DNA of 64,000 nucleotides. Origin: Paenibacillus sp. J23TS9 (GTDB lineage Bacteria > Bacillota > Bacilli > Paenibacillales > Paenibacillaceae). Of this stretch, positions 26,137-35,391 are shown piece by piece. Below the pieces are notes generated by a model. The model was not told where the DNA came from. It searched no databases and worked only from the letters and a program-made list of their open reading frames with translations. Each line of letters begins with the position of its first letter. The stretch's first letter is position 1. Position numbers and translations under genes: made by a program. Location: positions 248,001 to 312,000 of the forward strand of contig NZ_BOSG01000003.1 of NCBI RefSeq assembly GCF_018403225.1, in the 5' to 3' direction.

Positions 26137-26724
26137 TTACAGCATGACCGAAATTGCCACTTTACAGAAATCTTCAAGCACGCTGCGATCCGCCGCAGTC
26201 CGCGCCATCACATGCAGCCCCTGTTTGGTTCCGGCGAGAAATCGCGCCAGCTCGCGGGGACTGTGTTTGCTTTTCAGGCATCCTTTTTTCTGTGCACGCA
26301 TTAAGAAGCTAAAAAATAAAGCCTCCGTATTCGTCGCATGGGCCTCAATCCGGCTGGCCACATTCGGCACATATACCACGGGTCCAAGCGTCGTATTCGT
26401 CATTAAACAGCCGCGCCCATGTGCCGCGTTGTTCATGGATATATCGATCACTTTGGAGAAATAGCGTTCCAGCTGTTCCTTGGGCGAATCGCTGTTTTCT
26501 TTTAAAATATAATTATAATTTTCATCAGCCCGTTCACTGAAACGGTCCAGGCAGGCCAAGAATAACTCATGTTTATCCCCAAACGTGTCGTAGAGACTGC
26601 CCCGGTGAATCCCCAGGTGATCACACAGATCCTGAATAGAAGTGCTTTCATAGCCCTTCTCCCAGAATAGGTCGAGTGCCTGATCAACAGCCTTTTCCTG
26701 GTCAAACTCTTTATGTCTCCCCAC
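26137..26724 (-). CDS. TetR/AcrR-family repressor
   Basis: A 195-aa regulator. The HTH lies around residues 25-45 (TSIQDLCDHLGIHRGSLYDTF), followed by the helix-4 segment GDKHELFLACLDRF and a C-terminal ligand domain with GRGCLMTNTTLG, as in the YxaF/NemR-like group. The open frame continues to 26880, but the correct start is the GTG at 26724 with AAAGGGGG seven bases upstream. A strong promoter (TTGACT-N17-TATATT) overlaps repeated CTTGAACG motifs, which implies autorepression. It probably controls the MFS pump downstream. Confidence 0.9.
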   Translation of the reverse strand: MGRHKEFDQEKAVDQALDLFWEKGYESTSIQDLCDHLGIHRGSLYDTFGDKHELFLACLDRFSERADENYNYILKENSDSPKEQLERYFSKVIDISMNNAAHGRGCLMTNTTLGPVVYVPNVASRIEAHATNTEALFFSFLMRAQKKGCLKSKHSPRELARFLAGTKQGLHVMARTAADRSVLEDFCKVAISVML

Positions 26725-26748
26725 GGATAGTCCCCCTTTCGTGTAATT

Positions 26749-26797
26749 AATATAATTTTTCTTGAACGATAAGTCAAGTATTAGACAACCTTGAACG
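26749..26797 (-). promoter_or_regulatory. Promoter and operators of the TetR gene
   Basis: On the minus strand TTGACT (26777-26772), 17-base spacer, TATATT (26754-26749). The palindrome CTTGA-N8-TCAAG (26761-26778) covers the -35, and a second CTTGAACG lies at 26790-26797. Confidence 0.65.
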
Positions 26798-26844
26798 ATT
26801 ACAATGGACCCCATCCCTGCATAGAGCTTGACCTCAACTATAAC

Positions 26845-26884
26845 AGGGGTGCCTCTCGGTCTGTAGACCTTTGAAGACACCCCT
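26845..26884. terminator. Stem-loop after the 52-aa gene, possible terminator
   Basis: AGGGGTG (26845-26851) pairs with CACCCCT (26878-26884), with an inner GGTCT/AGACC stem. The following bases on the minus strand (GTTATAGTT) are only weakly T-rich, so termination is uncertain. Confidence 0.4.
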
Positions 26885-26903
26885 CATCATCATGTATTAA
26901 ACA

Positions 26904-27062
26904 TTACTCTTTATTCTCTGATTGCTGCTGGCCAAACGCTTCCTTCGCGTCTTCTTCCATTTCCTTTGCAAACTCTTCTCTTTGCTCGTCAGGTACCGGC
27001 ATTTGGTTCAGCTTCGTGGTTTGCACCTCATACTTGCTTGGCTCCTGGGAATTGTTGCTCAT
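26904..27062 (-). CDS. Small acidic protein, 52 aa, unknown
   Basis: A short gene with a convincing ribosome binding site: GGGGGTG eight bases before the ATG. The 52-aa product begins MSNNSQEPSKYEVQTTKLNQ and is rich in Glu, Gln and Lys, with no Cys, no Trp and no membrane helix. EQREEFAKEMEEDAKEAFG is likely an amphipathic helix. Composition is like small spore or stress proteins, but I cannot place it in a family. It lies downstream of the cyd operon and upstream of the TetR gene. Coding is supported by the clean start, length and lack of a competing frame. Confidence 0.65.
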   Translation of the reverse strand: MSNNSQEPSKYEVQTTKLNQMPVPDEQREEFAKEMEEDAKEAFGQQQSENKE

Positions 27063-27126
27063 CTTACTTGCACCCCCTTTAATTTACCAACTTGCCCATA
27101 TGTAGGATGCGGCGATGAGCCTCTTT

Positions 27127-27225
27127 TTATGCACTCAACGGGACGAATGATATCCTCCCACGCATCCCCAATAAAAATAGAGCCATACCGCTTCCTAGCA
27201 GCATGACTCCAATATATCCGTTCAC
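27127..27225 (-). CDS. Possible small membrane protein overlapping the end of cydC
   Basis: A 32-codon frame starts with a GTG that overlaps the cydC stop by four bases (GTGA), the usual sign of translational coupling. The product is one hydrophobic helix (YIGVMLLGSGMALFLLGM) followed by a basic RGR and a short tail. Single-helix subunits of about 30-40 residues (CydX in E. coli, CydS in Geobacillus) are known in cytochrome bd operons, though the sequence is not obviously alike. GGAGG lies 13 bases upstream inside cydC, a little far. Chance cannot be excluded for so short a frame. Confidence 0.4.
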   Translation of the reverse strand: MNGYIGVMLLGSGMALFLLGMRGRISFVPLSA

Positions 27226-28988
27226 TTCACCATAAACGCCTCCGGACGATCCAGCCGGTACAGATTGCGGTACCGCTCGGACGTTGCCATCAGTTCCGCA
27301 TGGGAACCTCTCATCTCTATGCGTCCGTTCTCCATGAAAATGATCTCATCCATATGCTCGGCACCCACCAAATGATGCGTCACCCAAACCAATGACTTGC
27401 CCTTCATCGTATCCAGGATCGTTGCGAGCAAATCATTTTCGGTGCGCGGGTCCAGTCCAACGGTCGGCTCGTCAAGGATGACAACCGGATTGTTCTGGAG
27501 AAGAACCCTCGCCAGCGCGATCCGCTGGCGCTCACCACCTGAGAAGCGCTGCCCCGTCTCATGCATCGGTGTTTTGTAGCCGAGAGGCAGGGACTCGATT
27601 AGCTGATCCAGCTTAACCTGACCGGCCGCGCGCCGGATATCCTCGTCCTCGGCATCACGGTCGCCAAGGCGGATATTGTTCGCCACGGTCGTGTCGAATA
27701 GATGCGGGCTCTGATTCAATACGGAGACTGCCTGCGGCATTTGGTCGCCAATCGCATACGCATCCATGCCATTTAATCGGACGGTTCCTGATGAAGGTGC
27801 CAGAGCCCCCTCGATCAGCTTGAGCAGCGTCGATTTGCCCGCCCCGCTGCGGCCGATAATCGCAATCCGCTTGCCCTGCGGCAGATCGAGCGATACATCC
27901 TGCAGCGACCAGGGCGAAGCTTCATCATAGCGGAAGCTGACGTTTTGCACGGTTAGATGGACATCGGATGCTGCCATTTGGCGAACTTCCTCTGCGGAAA
28001 CGCGTGAAACGTTCTCTTCCGTCCCATCCGCGCCGGCAGTCCGGCCGATGTCACGGAGCCGCTGCAGTGAGCTCTGGTAGCTTGGTATTTTTTCAATCGC
28101 TTCAGATACCGGCATGAATGCATCCATAACCGGGAACATCACCAGCACAAAAGCCGCAATCAGCGTTGCCGGAATATGCCCGCCGGCATATTCGCGCGCT
28201 GCCCATACCACCATTGAAATGACGCTGAGGCCAATCACAACCTGCCCGATCAGCTGCCGCCAGCGTGCCCAGCTCTTGAGTTGGCTGTTCACCCGTGCCG
28301 CCTCACGCTCATCCGCTTCATAGGCTGCGAGAAACTGCGATTGTCTGCCGCTGATGACCCAGTCGCTCATGCCAAGCACGGCGTCGGTCAGCTTGCTGTA
28401 TAAGCCGCTGCGCTGCTGCTTCGAGAGACGACTTTTCGCCTTGGTAATAAGCAGTGATACCCAAGGCAGAACCGCTACGAGAATAAAGATATACAGCGCC
28501 ATGAAAAGCGCAAACTTGATATCAAACCATCCCAAGGCGGCAATGGAGGCAATATACATCACAAGCGCCACGACACTCGGAAATACGGTTCTGAGGTAAA
28601 CATCCTGCAGGTATTGAATATCATCCGATAGGACGCCAAGCACATCCCCCGTACGAAACCGGGAGGATATGAACAACGCCTGCGGCTCCAGAATCCGGTA
28701 CAATCTTGTACGCATTAGCGACACAATCCGCAGCACCGCATCATGGCTGACCAGCCGCTCCACATAATGGACCGCCGCACGCCCAATCCCGAAGGTGCGG
28801 ACCAGAACGATCGGCACGTACACCATCAGGATATTTTCCGGACGGAGCGCCGCTTTGGAAATCAGGAAGCCCGAGGTGAACATGAGCATCGATGCCGTCA
28901 GGAGTGTAAGGCAGCCCAGCGCAATAATGATCAGAAATCGTCCCCAGTACGTACGCACATAGGGCCGCAGCCAGCTTTCTTCTCTCAC
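27222..28988 (-). CDS. cydC: Thiol/heme ABC exporter subunit CydC
   Basis: A 588-aa half-transporter: a six-helix membrane domain (residues 1-310) with the CydC-typical VRTFGIGRAAVHYVERLVSHDA, then an ATPase domain with Walker A GRSGAGKST, signature FSGGERQRIALAR and Walker B VVILDEPTVGLD. With CydD it exports glutathione/cysteine or handles heme, as needed to assemble cytochrome bd. It overlaps cydD by four bases and may be followed by a coupled small protein at 27127-27225. Last of the four classical cyd genes. Confidence 0.94.
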   Translation of the reverse strand: MREESWLRPYVRTYWGRFLIIIALGCLTLLTASMLMFTSGFLISKAALRPENILMVYVPIVLVRTFGIGRAAVHYVERLVSHDAVLRIVSLMRTRLYRILEPQALFISSRFRTGDVLGVLSDDIQYLQDVYLRTVFPSVVALVMYIASIAALGWFDIKFALFMALYIFILVAVLPWVSLLITKAKSRLSKQQRSGLYSKLTDAVLGMSDWVISGRQSQFLAAYEADEREAARVNSQLKSWARWRQLIGQVVIGLSVISMVVWAAREYAGGHIPATLIAAFVLVMFPVMDAFMPVSEAIEKIPSYQSSLQRLRDIGRTAGADGTEENVSRVSAEEVRQMAASDVHLTVQNVSFRYDEASPWSLQDVSLDLPQGKRIAIIGRSGAGKSTLLKLIEGALAPSSGTVRLNGMDAYAIGDQMPQAVSVLNQSPHLFDTTVANNIRLGDRDAEDEDIRRAAGQVKLDQLIESLPLGYKTPMHETGQRFSGGERQRIALARVLLQNNPVVILDEPTVGLDPRTENDLLATILDTMKGKSLVWVTHHLVGAEHMDEIIFMENGRIEMRGSHAELMATSERYRNLYRLDRPEAFMVK

Positions 28989-30724
28989 TCTACTCCCCCC
29001 AATTGCGATTGTATCAGCTCATAGTAGACTCCCCTGCGGGCAATCAGTTCTTCATGGGTACCGGTTTCCGCTACTTTTCCGTGATCCAGTACGATAATCC
29101 GGTCCATATCCGGCATCCAATGCAAACGATGTGTCGCAAGGAATACCAGCTTATTCTCGAAAAGAGACAACATCGTCTGCTTCAGTTCATATTCCGTCTC
29201 TATATCCAAATGCGCTGTCGGCTCATCCAGCAGAATAACGGGCCGGTCGCTAAGAAAAGCCCGGGCCAATGCTACACGCTGCTCCTGCCCGCCGCTCAGC
29301 TGGCGGCCGCCATTCCCGATGATTTCCTCCGTGCCATGCGGCAGGCTGTGTACCAGCTCCGATAATCCCGCGGCTGCCACCGCCCGTTCCACAGCCGAGA
29401 CATCCGCATCCGGCGAATAGAAGCGGATATTATCTTCTATCGTACTGCTGAAAATATAGGGATGCTGCGGGATATACGTCGTCAGCTTTCTCCAGGCATC
29501 CGTCGTAAGCGAGCCCAGGCGCTGATCGTCCAGCACCACACTTCCCGTCGACGGCTTCAGGAACCCGCCCAGTACATCAATCAGCGTGGATTTGCCGGCG
29601 CCGCTGGCACCAATAATCCCGATCCTCCCCAGCCCTTGCACATCCAGCGAAACCTCCTGCAGCGAATGCGGGCCTTCCTGCTGATGCTGCACACCTACAC
29701 CTGACAGGATCAGGCGGCTATCCATCGTCCAGTTCAATTCTCTCTCTTCCTGACCCATACTTGGAATATCCGGTTCCTGCGTCAGCGGCTCATCGATGAT
29801 AAGCTGCATCGCTGCTCCGGCTTCCTTGCCATCGAGCGTTGCATGAAAGTCCGCGCCTACCATGCGTACCGGCAGGAAATATTCCGGTGCAAGAATCAGT
29901 ACCGTCAGTCCGGTCACCAGTGCCAGTTCACCGTTAACCAGCCGCAAACCGAGACCAACGGCGACCACAGCCACCGACAGCATGGTGAAAAAGTCCAGTG
30001 CGAATGAGGACAGAAAGGCCACGCGCAATGTGCGCATGGTCGCCGATCTGTAGCGGTCGCTCACCCGGGCGATGGTATCGCTGTGCGAGCGGCTTTGCCC
30101 CAGCAGCTTCAGGGTTTCCAAACCGCGCAGCGAATCCACAAAATGGTTCGAAAGCGTGCGGTATGTGTCCAGCTGCTTTTCTGTATGCTTTCGGGCAGCA
30201 AGCCCGATCAGAATCATAAATACAATCAGAATGGGCATCGACAGAATCAAAATGATCCCGGAAGTGATGTCCTGCATGAAAATATACACCAGGATAACCC
30301 AGGGAATGATCGACATCCCGGCCATCCGCGGCACAATCAGCTCCAGATAGTTCCGGAACTTCGCCGCGCCCTCCAGCACCAGAGTAACCAGGTTACCTGT
30401 GCCTTCCTGCTTCGCGAACCGGGGTCCGAGCTGGAACAGCTTCTCCATAACCTGCTTCCGCAGACTGGCACCTGTCCGCTCAGCGAACGCATAGCTGATT
30501 TTTTGCTGAATAAATCCGATGATGTGCCGGACCAGAAATGCACCGAGAAACATCATCATTTTATCGTATTGCGTGTGAAGCGGTTCACCGGCAAAGAGGG
30601 CGGAGAGGACCTCCGCCAGCCATCTTGCCAGTAGTATGATGGATACGCTTTGTACCAGCGTGAGCAGCAGAACAGCGGCAAGTGTTGGCTTTATCCCTTT
30701 GTAGCCCAGTAAATTGCGATCCAT
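28985..30724 (-). CDS. cydD: Thiol/heme ABC exporter subunit CydD
   Basis: A 579-aa half-transporter and partner of CydC. The membrane domain spans about residues 1-310, with the CydD-like FALDFFTMLSVAVVAVGLGLRL. The ATPase domain has Walker A GASGAGKST, signature LSGGQEQRVALAR and Walker B VILLDEPTAHLD. Its start codon overlaps the cydB stop, and its end overlaps cydC, so the whole set is translationally linked. The product acts in the cytoplasmic membrane and is required for a functional bd oxidase. Confidence 0.94.
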   Translation of the reverse strand: MDRNLLGYKGIKPTLAAVLLLTLVQSVSIILLARWLAEVLSALFAGEPLHTQYDKMMMFLGAFLVRHIIGFIQQKISYAFAERTGASLRKQVMEKLFQLGPRFAKQEGTGNLVTLVLEGAAKFRNYLELIVPRMAGMSIIPWVILVYIFMQDITSGIILILSMPILIVFMILIGLAARKHTEKQLDTYRTLSNHFVDSLRGLETLKLLGQSRSHSDTIARVSDRYRSATMRTLRVAFLSSFALDFFTMLSVAVVAVGLGLRLVNGELALVTGLTVLILAPEYFLPVRMVGADFHATLDGKEAGAAMQLIIDEPLTQEPDIPSMGQEERELNWTMDSRLILSGVGVQHQQEGPHSLQEVSLDVQGLGRIGIIGASGAGKSTLIDVLGGFLKPSTGSVVLDDQRLGSLTTDAWRKLTTYIPQHPYIFSSTIEDNIRFYSPDADVSAVERAVAAAGLSELVHSLPHGTEEIIGNGGRQLSGGQEQRVALARAFLSDRPVILLDEPTAHLDIETEYELKQTMLSLFENKLVFLATHRLHWMPDMDRIIVLDHGKVAETGTHEELIARRGVYYELIQSQLGGVE

Positions 30725-31740
30725 TAATACTCCAGATGCTTCTCGTGAACCCGTTTATGAAAGACGAAGTAGCTCCAGATCTGATAACCAAGCACGAAAG
30801 GCAGCAGGGATAAAGCCACAATGGTCATCACCTTAAGCGAGTAATGTCCGGAAGCCGCGTTGGTTAAGGTCAGGTTGAAGGCCGCATCAATCGAGCTGAC
30901 CATGACATTCGGGAAGAGCCCGATGAAGAAGAAAGCAATCGTCAGCGCTATGACCGCGCCGGTCATACCAAATGCCCAGCCGTCTTTTTTCTTGCCGGAA
31001 AACAGAGCCGCCAGCGCAAATGCTATGATTATTACCGCAATGATAGCCATCAAAATGCCGCCACGAACCTCAAAAATTCCGGTATTGAAATACGTCAGGG
31101 TCAAGAAAGCAACTACCATCACGGCAAGTGGGACCATCAGATTACGTGCCATTTTACGTGCACGGTCCTGAAGATCACCGTTCACACGCAGCGTTGCAAA
31201 TAGAAGTCCATGCACGAGGCAGAGCAGTACCATTGTCAGGCCGCCAACCACGGAATACACATTCACGATATCGCCGAAGAACGAAGCTCTCATCTCCATA
31301 GCCTGATCAATGGGAAGCCCTTGGATCAAGTCTGTGAACACCACGCCCAGCAAAAGCGGCGGCAGCAGACTGCCGGTAAAGATGATGACGTCCCAGGTTT
31401 TTTTCCAGGATTGCTTCTCCACCTTGCCCCGGTATTCGAATGCAACCCCGCGCCCGATCAGCGCCAGCAGCAGCAGCACTAGCGGCGTATAGAATCCGCT
31501 GAACAGCGTGGCGTACCAGTTCGGAAATGCGGCGAACATCGCGCCCCCCGCAGTCAGGAGCCATACCTCGTTGCCGTCCCAGAAGGGTCCGATCGAGTTG
31601 ATGAGCAGCCGGCGCTCCCCATCTGTCTTTGCCAAGATGCCTGTAGACATTCCTACGCCAAAGTCGAAGCCTTCCAGAAAGAAAAAGCCGGTGAATAATA
31701 CCGCAACAAGCACAAACCAGAGTTCATTAAGAGATAGCAT
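30724..31740 (-). CDS. cydB: Cytochrome d ubiquinol oxidase subunit II
   Basis: A 338-aa integral membrane subunit of cytochrome bd oxidase. The characteristic N-terminus LNELWFVLVAVLFTGFFFLEGFDFG and the GPFWDGNEVWLLTAGGAMFA segment are present. I place the start at 31740, because AAGGAGG is nine bases upstream; the frame extends 14 codons further, but those overlap the end of cydA. Start overlaps the cydA coding end by 14 bases. Function: terminal oxidation of menaquinol at low oxygen. Confidence 0.95.
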   Translation of the reverse strand: MLSLNELWFVLVAVLFTGFFFLEGFDFGVGMSTGILAKTDGERRLLINSIGPFWDGNEVWLLTAGGAMFAAFPNWYATLFSGFYTPLVLLLLALIGRGVAFEYRGKVEKQSWKKTWDVIIFTGSLLPPLLLGVVFTDLIQGLPIDQAMEMRASFFGDIVNVYSVVGGLTMVLLCLVHGLLFATLRVNGDLQDRARKMARNLMVPLAVMVVAFLTLTYFNTGIFEVRGGILMAIIAVIIIAFALAALFSGKKKDGWAFGMTGAVIALTIAFFFIGLFPNVMVSSIDAAFNLTLTNAASGHYSLKVMTIVALSLLPFVLGYQIWSYFVFHKRVHEKHLEY

Positions 31741-33133
31741 GACGGTATCCCTCCTTATCAAATGGATCATGGGATTCTTCATGTTGAGGCTTCACTTCGT
31801 AAGGCCCCTTTTTAATCGTGCGAACAAACAGGTAGACCATGACCGCTCCCAGAATGGCATAAGCACCAACGAAGACGATGAGGGAGAACAGCACCTGGCC
31901 GGATGTCACGCTAGGCGAAACGCTGTCCGCTGTCGTCATGAGTCCGAATACGGTCCATGGCTGGCGTCCCATCTCGGTCATAAGCCAGCCGGACGTGTTA
32001 GCAATGACAGGAAGCGAAATGCTGAACAGCATAATCCGGTAAAACCATTTGTTTCTGTTTTCCAATTTTTTACGTGCTGCCAGGTATACGCCGTACAAGC
32101 TGAATACGATCATCAGCGAGCCTGCAGCCACCATGAAGCGGAAGCTCCAGAACGTGGTGCGGACCGGTGGAATGTAATCGCCGGGACCGTACTTTTGTTC
32201 ATACTCCGCCTGCAGCTCCTTCATGCCCTTGACTTCGCCGGAGAACTTACTGTACGACAGAAAGCTGAGCAGATAAGGAATTTGGAACTCGCCTGTATTC
32301 TTCTGTTCTTTTGTATTGATCATTGCCGTTACCGTCCATGCAGCCGGATCGCCGCTGTTTTCCCAGAGCGCTTCGGTTGCAGCCATTTTCATCGGCTGTG
32401 TTTTGACCAGGTACTGCGCTTGCTGGTGACCGACCAAAGCCACGCCAATGGAAGTTACCAGCCCAACGATAACCGCAATCGTAAACGATTTTTTGAAAAA
32501 TGCGACATCCTGCTTCTTCAGCAGCTTATATGCGCTCACGCCTCCGATTAAGAACGCTCCCGTCAGGAAGGCACCCAAAATGGTATGCGGGAATTCCAGC
32601 AGCAGCTGGCCGTTCGTGATCAGTGCAAGGAAATCATTCATTTCCGCGCGTCCATTATTCATGGTGAAGCCGACAGGTCTTTGCATGAAGGAATTCGCAG
32701 CCAGAATCCAGAACGCCGACATCACTGTCCCAATGGCTACCAGCCAGATACAGAGCGCATGGACTTTTTTGGATAACCGATCCCACCCGAAAATCCAAAG
32801 TCCGATAAATGTTGATTCCAGGAAGAAGGCGAGCAGCGCTTCGACCGCTAACGGCGCCCCGAATACGTCCCCGACGAATCGGGAGTAAGCCGACCAGTTC
32901 ATCCCGAACTGGAATTCCTGCAGAATACCTGTGACCACTCCAATCGCGAAATTGATCAGGAACAGCTTGCCCCAGAACTTGGCCATTTCTTTGTATTCTT
33001 CTTTGCCTTTGACGACATACATCGTTTCCATGATTGCGATCAGAAGAGCCAAACCGATCGACACGGGCACGAAGAAAAAGTGAAAAATCGTCGTTGCTGC
33101 ATACTGGATCCGAGACAGCATCAATACATCCAT
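31727..33133 (-). CDS. cydA: Cytochrome d ubiquinol oxidase subunit I
   Basis: A 468-aa heme-bearing subunit with nine predicted helices. His18 in TIFHFFFVPVSIGLAL is the conserved heme ligand near the N-terminus. GMNWSAYSRFVGDVFGAPLA, the heme-ligand region FPHTILGAFLTGAF and GRQPW are visible. The Q-loop is of the short, Bacillus type, consistent with the length. First gene of cydABDC. Two TGTGA-N6-TCACA palindromes lie 170-220 bases upstream and probably make expression depend on oxygen or NADH/NAD+. Confidence 0.96.
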   Translation of the reverse strand: MDVLMLSRIQYAATTIFHFFFVPVSIGLALLIAIMETMYVVKGKEEYKEMAKFWGKLFLINFAIGVVTGILQEFQFGMNWSAYSRFVGDVFGAPLAVEALLAFFLESTFIGLWIFGWDRLSKKVHALCIWLVAIGTVMSAFWILAANSFMQRPVGFTMNNGRAEMNDFLALITNGQLLLEFPHTILGAFLTGAFLIGGVSAYKLLKKQDVAFFKKSFTIAVIVGLVTSIGVALVGHQQAQYLVKTQPMKMAATEALWENSGDPAAWTVTAMINTKEQKNTGEFQIPYLLSFLSYSKFSGEVKGMKELQAEYEQKYGPGDYIPPVRTTFWSFRFMVAAGSLMIVFSLYGVYLAARKKLENRNKWFYRIMLFSISLPVIANTSGWLMTEMGRQPWTVFGLMTTADSVSPSVTSGQVLFSLIVFVGAYAILGAVMVYLFVRTIKKGPYEVKPQHEESHDPFDKEGYRHAIS

Positions 33134-33300
33134 TTTTCTTCCCTCTTTCTAAAAGTTATTCTCAGAACCCTGTACTTCCCGGATTCGTGAACACACAAGT
33201 ATTGGTTATCCTTCGGATTTTGCAAAATTCGTTTCCACGCTTTTTGACTTTTGCAATATCCTTTCCTTCATGTATTTTGGCAGACGAACGACGCCTCCAA

Positions 33301-33356
33301 TGTGATAAATGTCACATTCTCCGGTCCAAAAATGAGTTAATGTGAATTATGTCACA
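33301..33356. promoter_or_regulatory. Two Fnr/Rex-type palindromes between cydA and the chemoreceptor gene
   Basis: TGTGATAAATGTCACA (33301-33316) and TGTGAATTATGTCACA (33341-33356), centres 40 bp apart. Both fit TGTGA-N6-TCACA, the Fnr consensus of Bacillus, and approximate Rex (TTGTGAAN4TTCACAA). They sit between divergent genes and could act on both. No clear -10/-35 pair was found around them. The rest of 33134-33300 holds nothing I can name. Confidence 0.65.
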
Positions 33357-33572
33357 AAATATTAAAAATTTTAGGCATTGCCCCTCGCCGGCTTATGATT
33401 GTACTTACATATCCACTCCAGTTACCGGTGCAGCCCATGATTTATTACCCAAAACCATCGCATTCATTACCAAAATCTCCCTGTGTTTATCAAAAAATCT
33501 TTCCTTGCGGCACTACTCCCTGAAAAGGATTATGCAAACAAACTTAATATCAGTAAATGGAGGTTCATGTGA

Positions 33573-35267
33573 ATGAAACTGGCTCAAAAAATCACATTGG
33601 CAATGTTCTCCCTGCTCTTCATCATGGGCATGTCTGTAGGGCTGTTCGGGTACCGGATGGCGTACCGGCAGGTAGACGAGTCCGCAGGCATCGAGCTGGT
33701 GGGCTGCGCCAACATCACAACCGGACTGGTTGATCCGGCGGAGATTGAGGCATTATCCAGCGGTGAGACCACAGCAAGGGACAAGGTTGAGACAAGCATT
33801 GATTGGATTACCTCGCATAAGCCCATATTTAAAGAAGTTTTTATACTGACCATGGATGGCCGTGTCCTCGCAGCCGACAGCAAGCTCAAAAAAAGGGGGT
33901 ATGAAGCAGGGAGTGCCTTTTATCTCGATTCCGCAGACGCACAAATGATAAAAACCATGAAGCATCCTTTATATTCACAGGTATATACATATAACCATGT
34001 CCGGCTGAAAACGGGTTATGCGCCTATTTTTCAAAACAATGATCCCACCAAGGAAATCGTCGGTCTGCTCGCAGTTAATTTCGATGCTTCTATCATTCAG
34101 GAGCGTACCCTGGAGATGATCGTTAAGCCTTATGCCCTGGGGGCTGCAATGCTAATGGCTACCGCTATCGTTATCTATGTCATGGTCAGCCGGATGGTAA
34201 GACCGCTCTCTGTGCTGACCCGCCAGGTGGAACATGTAGCTGCAGGCGACTTGACCCTTGGCCCGCTCTCCTTCACCCAACGTGATGAAATCGGCCGTCT
34301 GGCGCGGAGCTTTGATCAGATGACCCAAAATTTAAAAAATATTATCACGGAAGTCCGTGATACCTCGCGGCATGTCTTGGCGTCGGCGCAGCAGCTCTCC
34401 GCCAGCGCGCAGCAGACGGGCGAGGCCGGTGAGCATACGGTGCTCGTCACAGCCGAGCTGGCAGAAGGCGCTGAAAAACAGCTTGAAATTCTCGGAAAAG
34501 GGGCTGCTCTGGTGCAGGATATGTCCAGCTTCATCCGCAATATCTCCTTGAATGCTGAACAGGCGCTGTTCTCAGCAAGCGGCAATCTGGAGAAAGCGAA
34601 TACCGGCTCCCAATCCATGAAAAATACTGCACTCCAGATGAACCTCGTCAATAGAACCTTTGCGGAGCTGGCGCAAACGATCCAGCTGCTGACCAACCAT
34701 TCCCATGACATCAAAAGTGTATTGGATATCATCTCGGACATTGCCAAAGAGACGCATCTGCTCGCCCTGAATGCGGCCATTGAGGCCGCGAGGGCCGGTG
34801 AAGAAGGCCGCGGATTCTCTGTCGTGGCAACCTCCGTTCGTAAGCTGGCCGAGCGTTCCGCAAGCTCCGTGGAGAGAATTGAAGCCATGGTACTGAATAC
34901 CTTGGATATCATGGAAACGGCCGGAACCAGCATGCAGCAGACCGCTCTTCAGATTGCGCAGGGCAGTGAGCTCATCACATCTGCGGGCAACTCTTTCCAT
35001 CTGATTGAGCATTCAGCCGGCCAGATTGCTAAGCAGAGCCAGTATATTTCCTCTTCCGTACACCAGTTGTCGGAAAGTGCGAGGCAGCTCGTTAACTCTA
35101 TACAGACCATCGTCGATGTCGCCAATCAGACCAGCGACAGCGCACAGAGCATGTCGGCCGCTTCCGAACAGCAGCTGGCGGCCATGGAGGAAGTCGATTC
35201 ATCGGCCTATTTTCTCTCCACCCTGTCGGAGAAGCTTCAGCATCTGATCGAAAGGTTCAAGCTCTAG
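33573..35267 (+). CDS. Methyl-accepting chemotaxis protein
   Basis: A 564-aa chemoreceptor. TM1 is at about residues 7-27, and a Cache-like extracellular sensor of about 160 residues (with [21 protein letters not shown]) is followed by TM2 near 188-210. HAMP comes next ([19 protein letters not shown]), then the long signalling coiled coil with the tip [33 protein letters not shown] is nine bases before the ATG. It lies head-to-head with cydA and shares the Fnr/Rex-like sites, suggesting redox- or oxygen-linked expression. The ligand is not evident. Confidence 0.92.
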   Translation: MKLAQKITLAMFSLLFIMGMSVGLFGYRMAYRQVDESAGIELVGCANITTGLVDPAEIEALSSGETTARDKVETSIDWITSHKPIFKEVFILTMDGRVLAADSKLKKRGYEAGSAFYLDSADAQMIKTMKHPLYSQVYTYNHVRLKTGYAPIFQNNDPTKEIVGLLAVNFDASIIQERTLEMIVKPYALGAAMLMATAIVIYVMVSRMVRPLSVLTRQVEHVAAGDLTLGPLSFTQRDEIGRLARSFDQMTQNLKNIITEVRDTSRHVLASAQQLSASAQQTGEAGEHTVLVTAELAEGAEKQLEILGKGAALVQDMSSFIRNISLNAEQALFSASGNLEKANTGSQSMKNTALQMNLVNRTFAELAQTIQLLTNHSHDIKSVLDIISDIAKETHLLALNAAIEAARAGEEGRGFSVVATSVRKLAERSASSVERIEAMVLNTLDIMETAGTSMQQTALQIAQGSELITSAGNSFHLIEHSAGQIAKQSQYISSSVHQLSESARQLVNSIQTIVDVANQTSDSAQSMSAASEQQLAAMEEVDSSAYFLSTLSEKLQHLIERFKL

Positions 35268-35290
35268 ATTGCTATAAATGAACAAAACAA

Positions 35291-35333
35291 AAGGGACTGT
35301 TCAAGCCTTAGCGGCCCGAGCAGTCCCTTAAAC
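35291..35333. terminator. Terminator after the chemoreceptor gene
   Basis: AAGGGACTG (35291-35299) pairs with CAGTCCCTT (35321-35329), with inner GCC/GGC pairing. It also faces the convergent gene at 35392-35877. Confidence 0.7.
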
Positions 35334-35391
35334 ATGTTCAATTCATCCTCTATGTCTTCACCCTGTGACAGGCGTTTTTCGCTCATTCATG

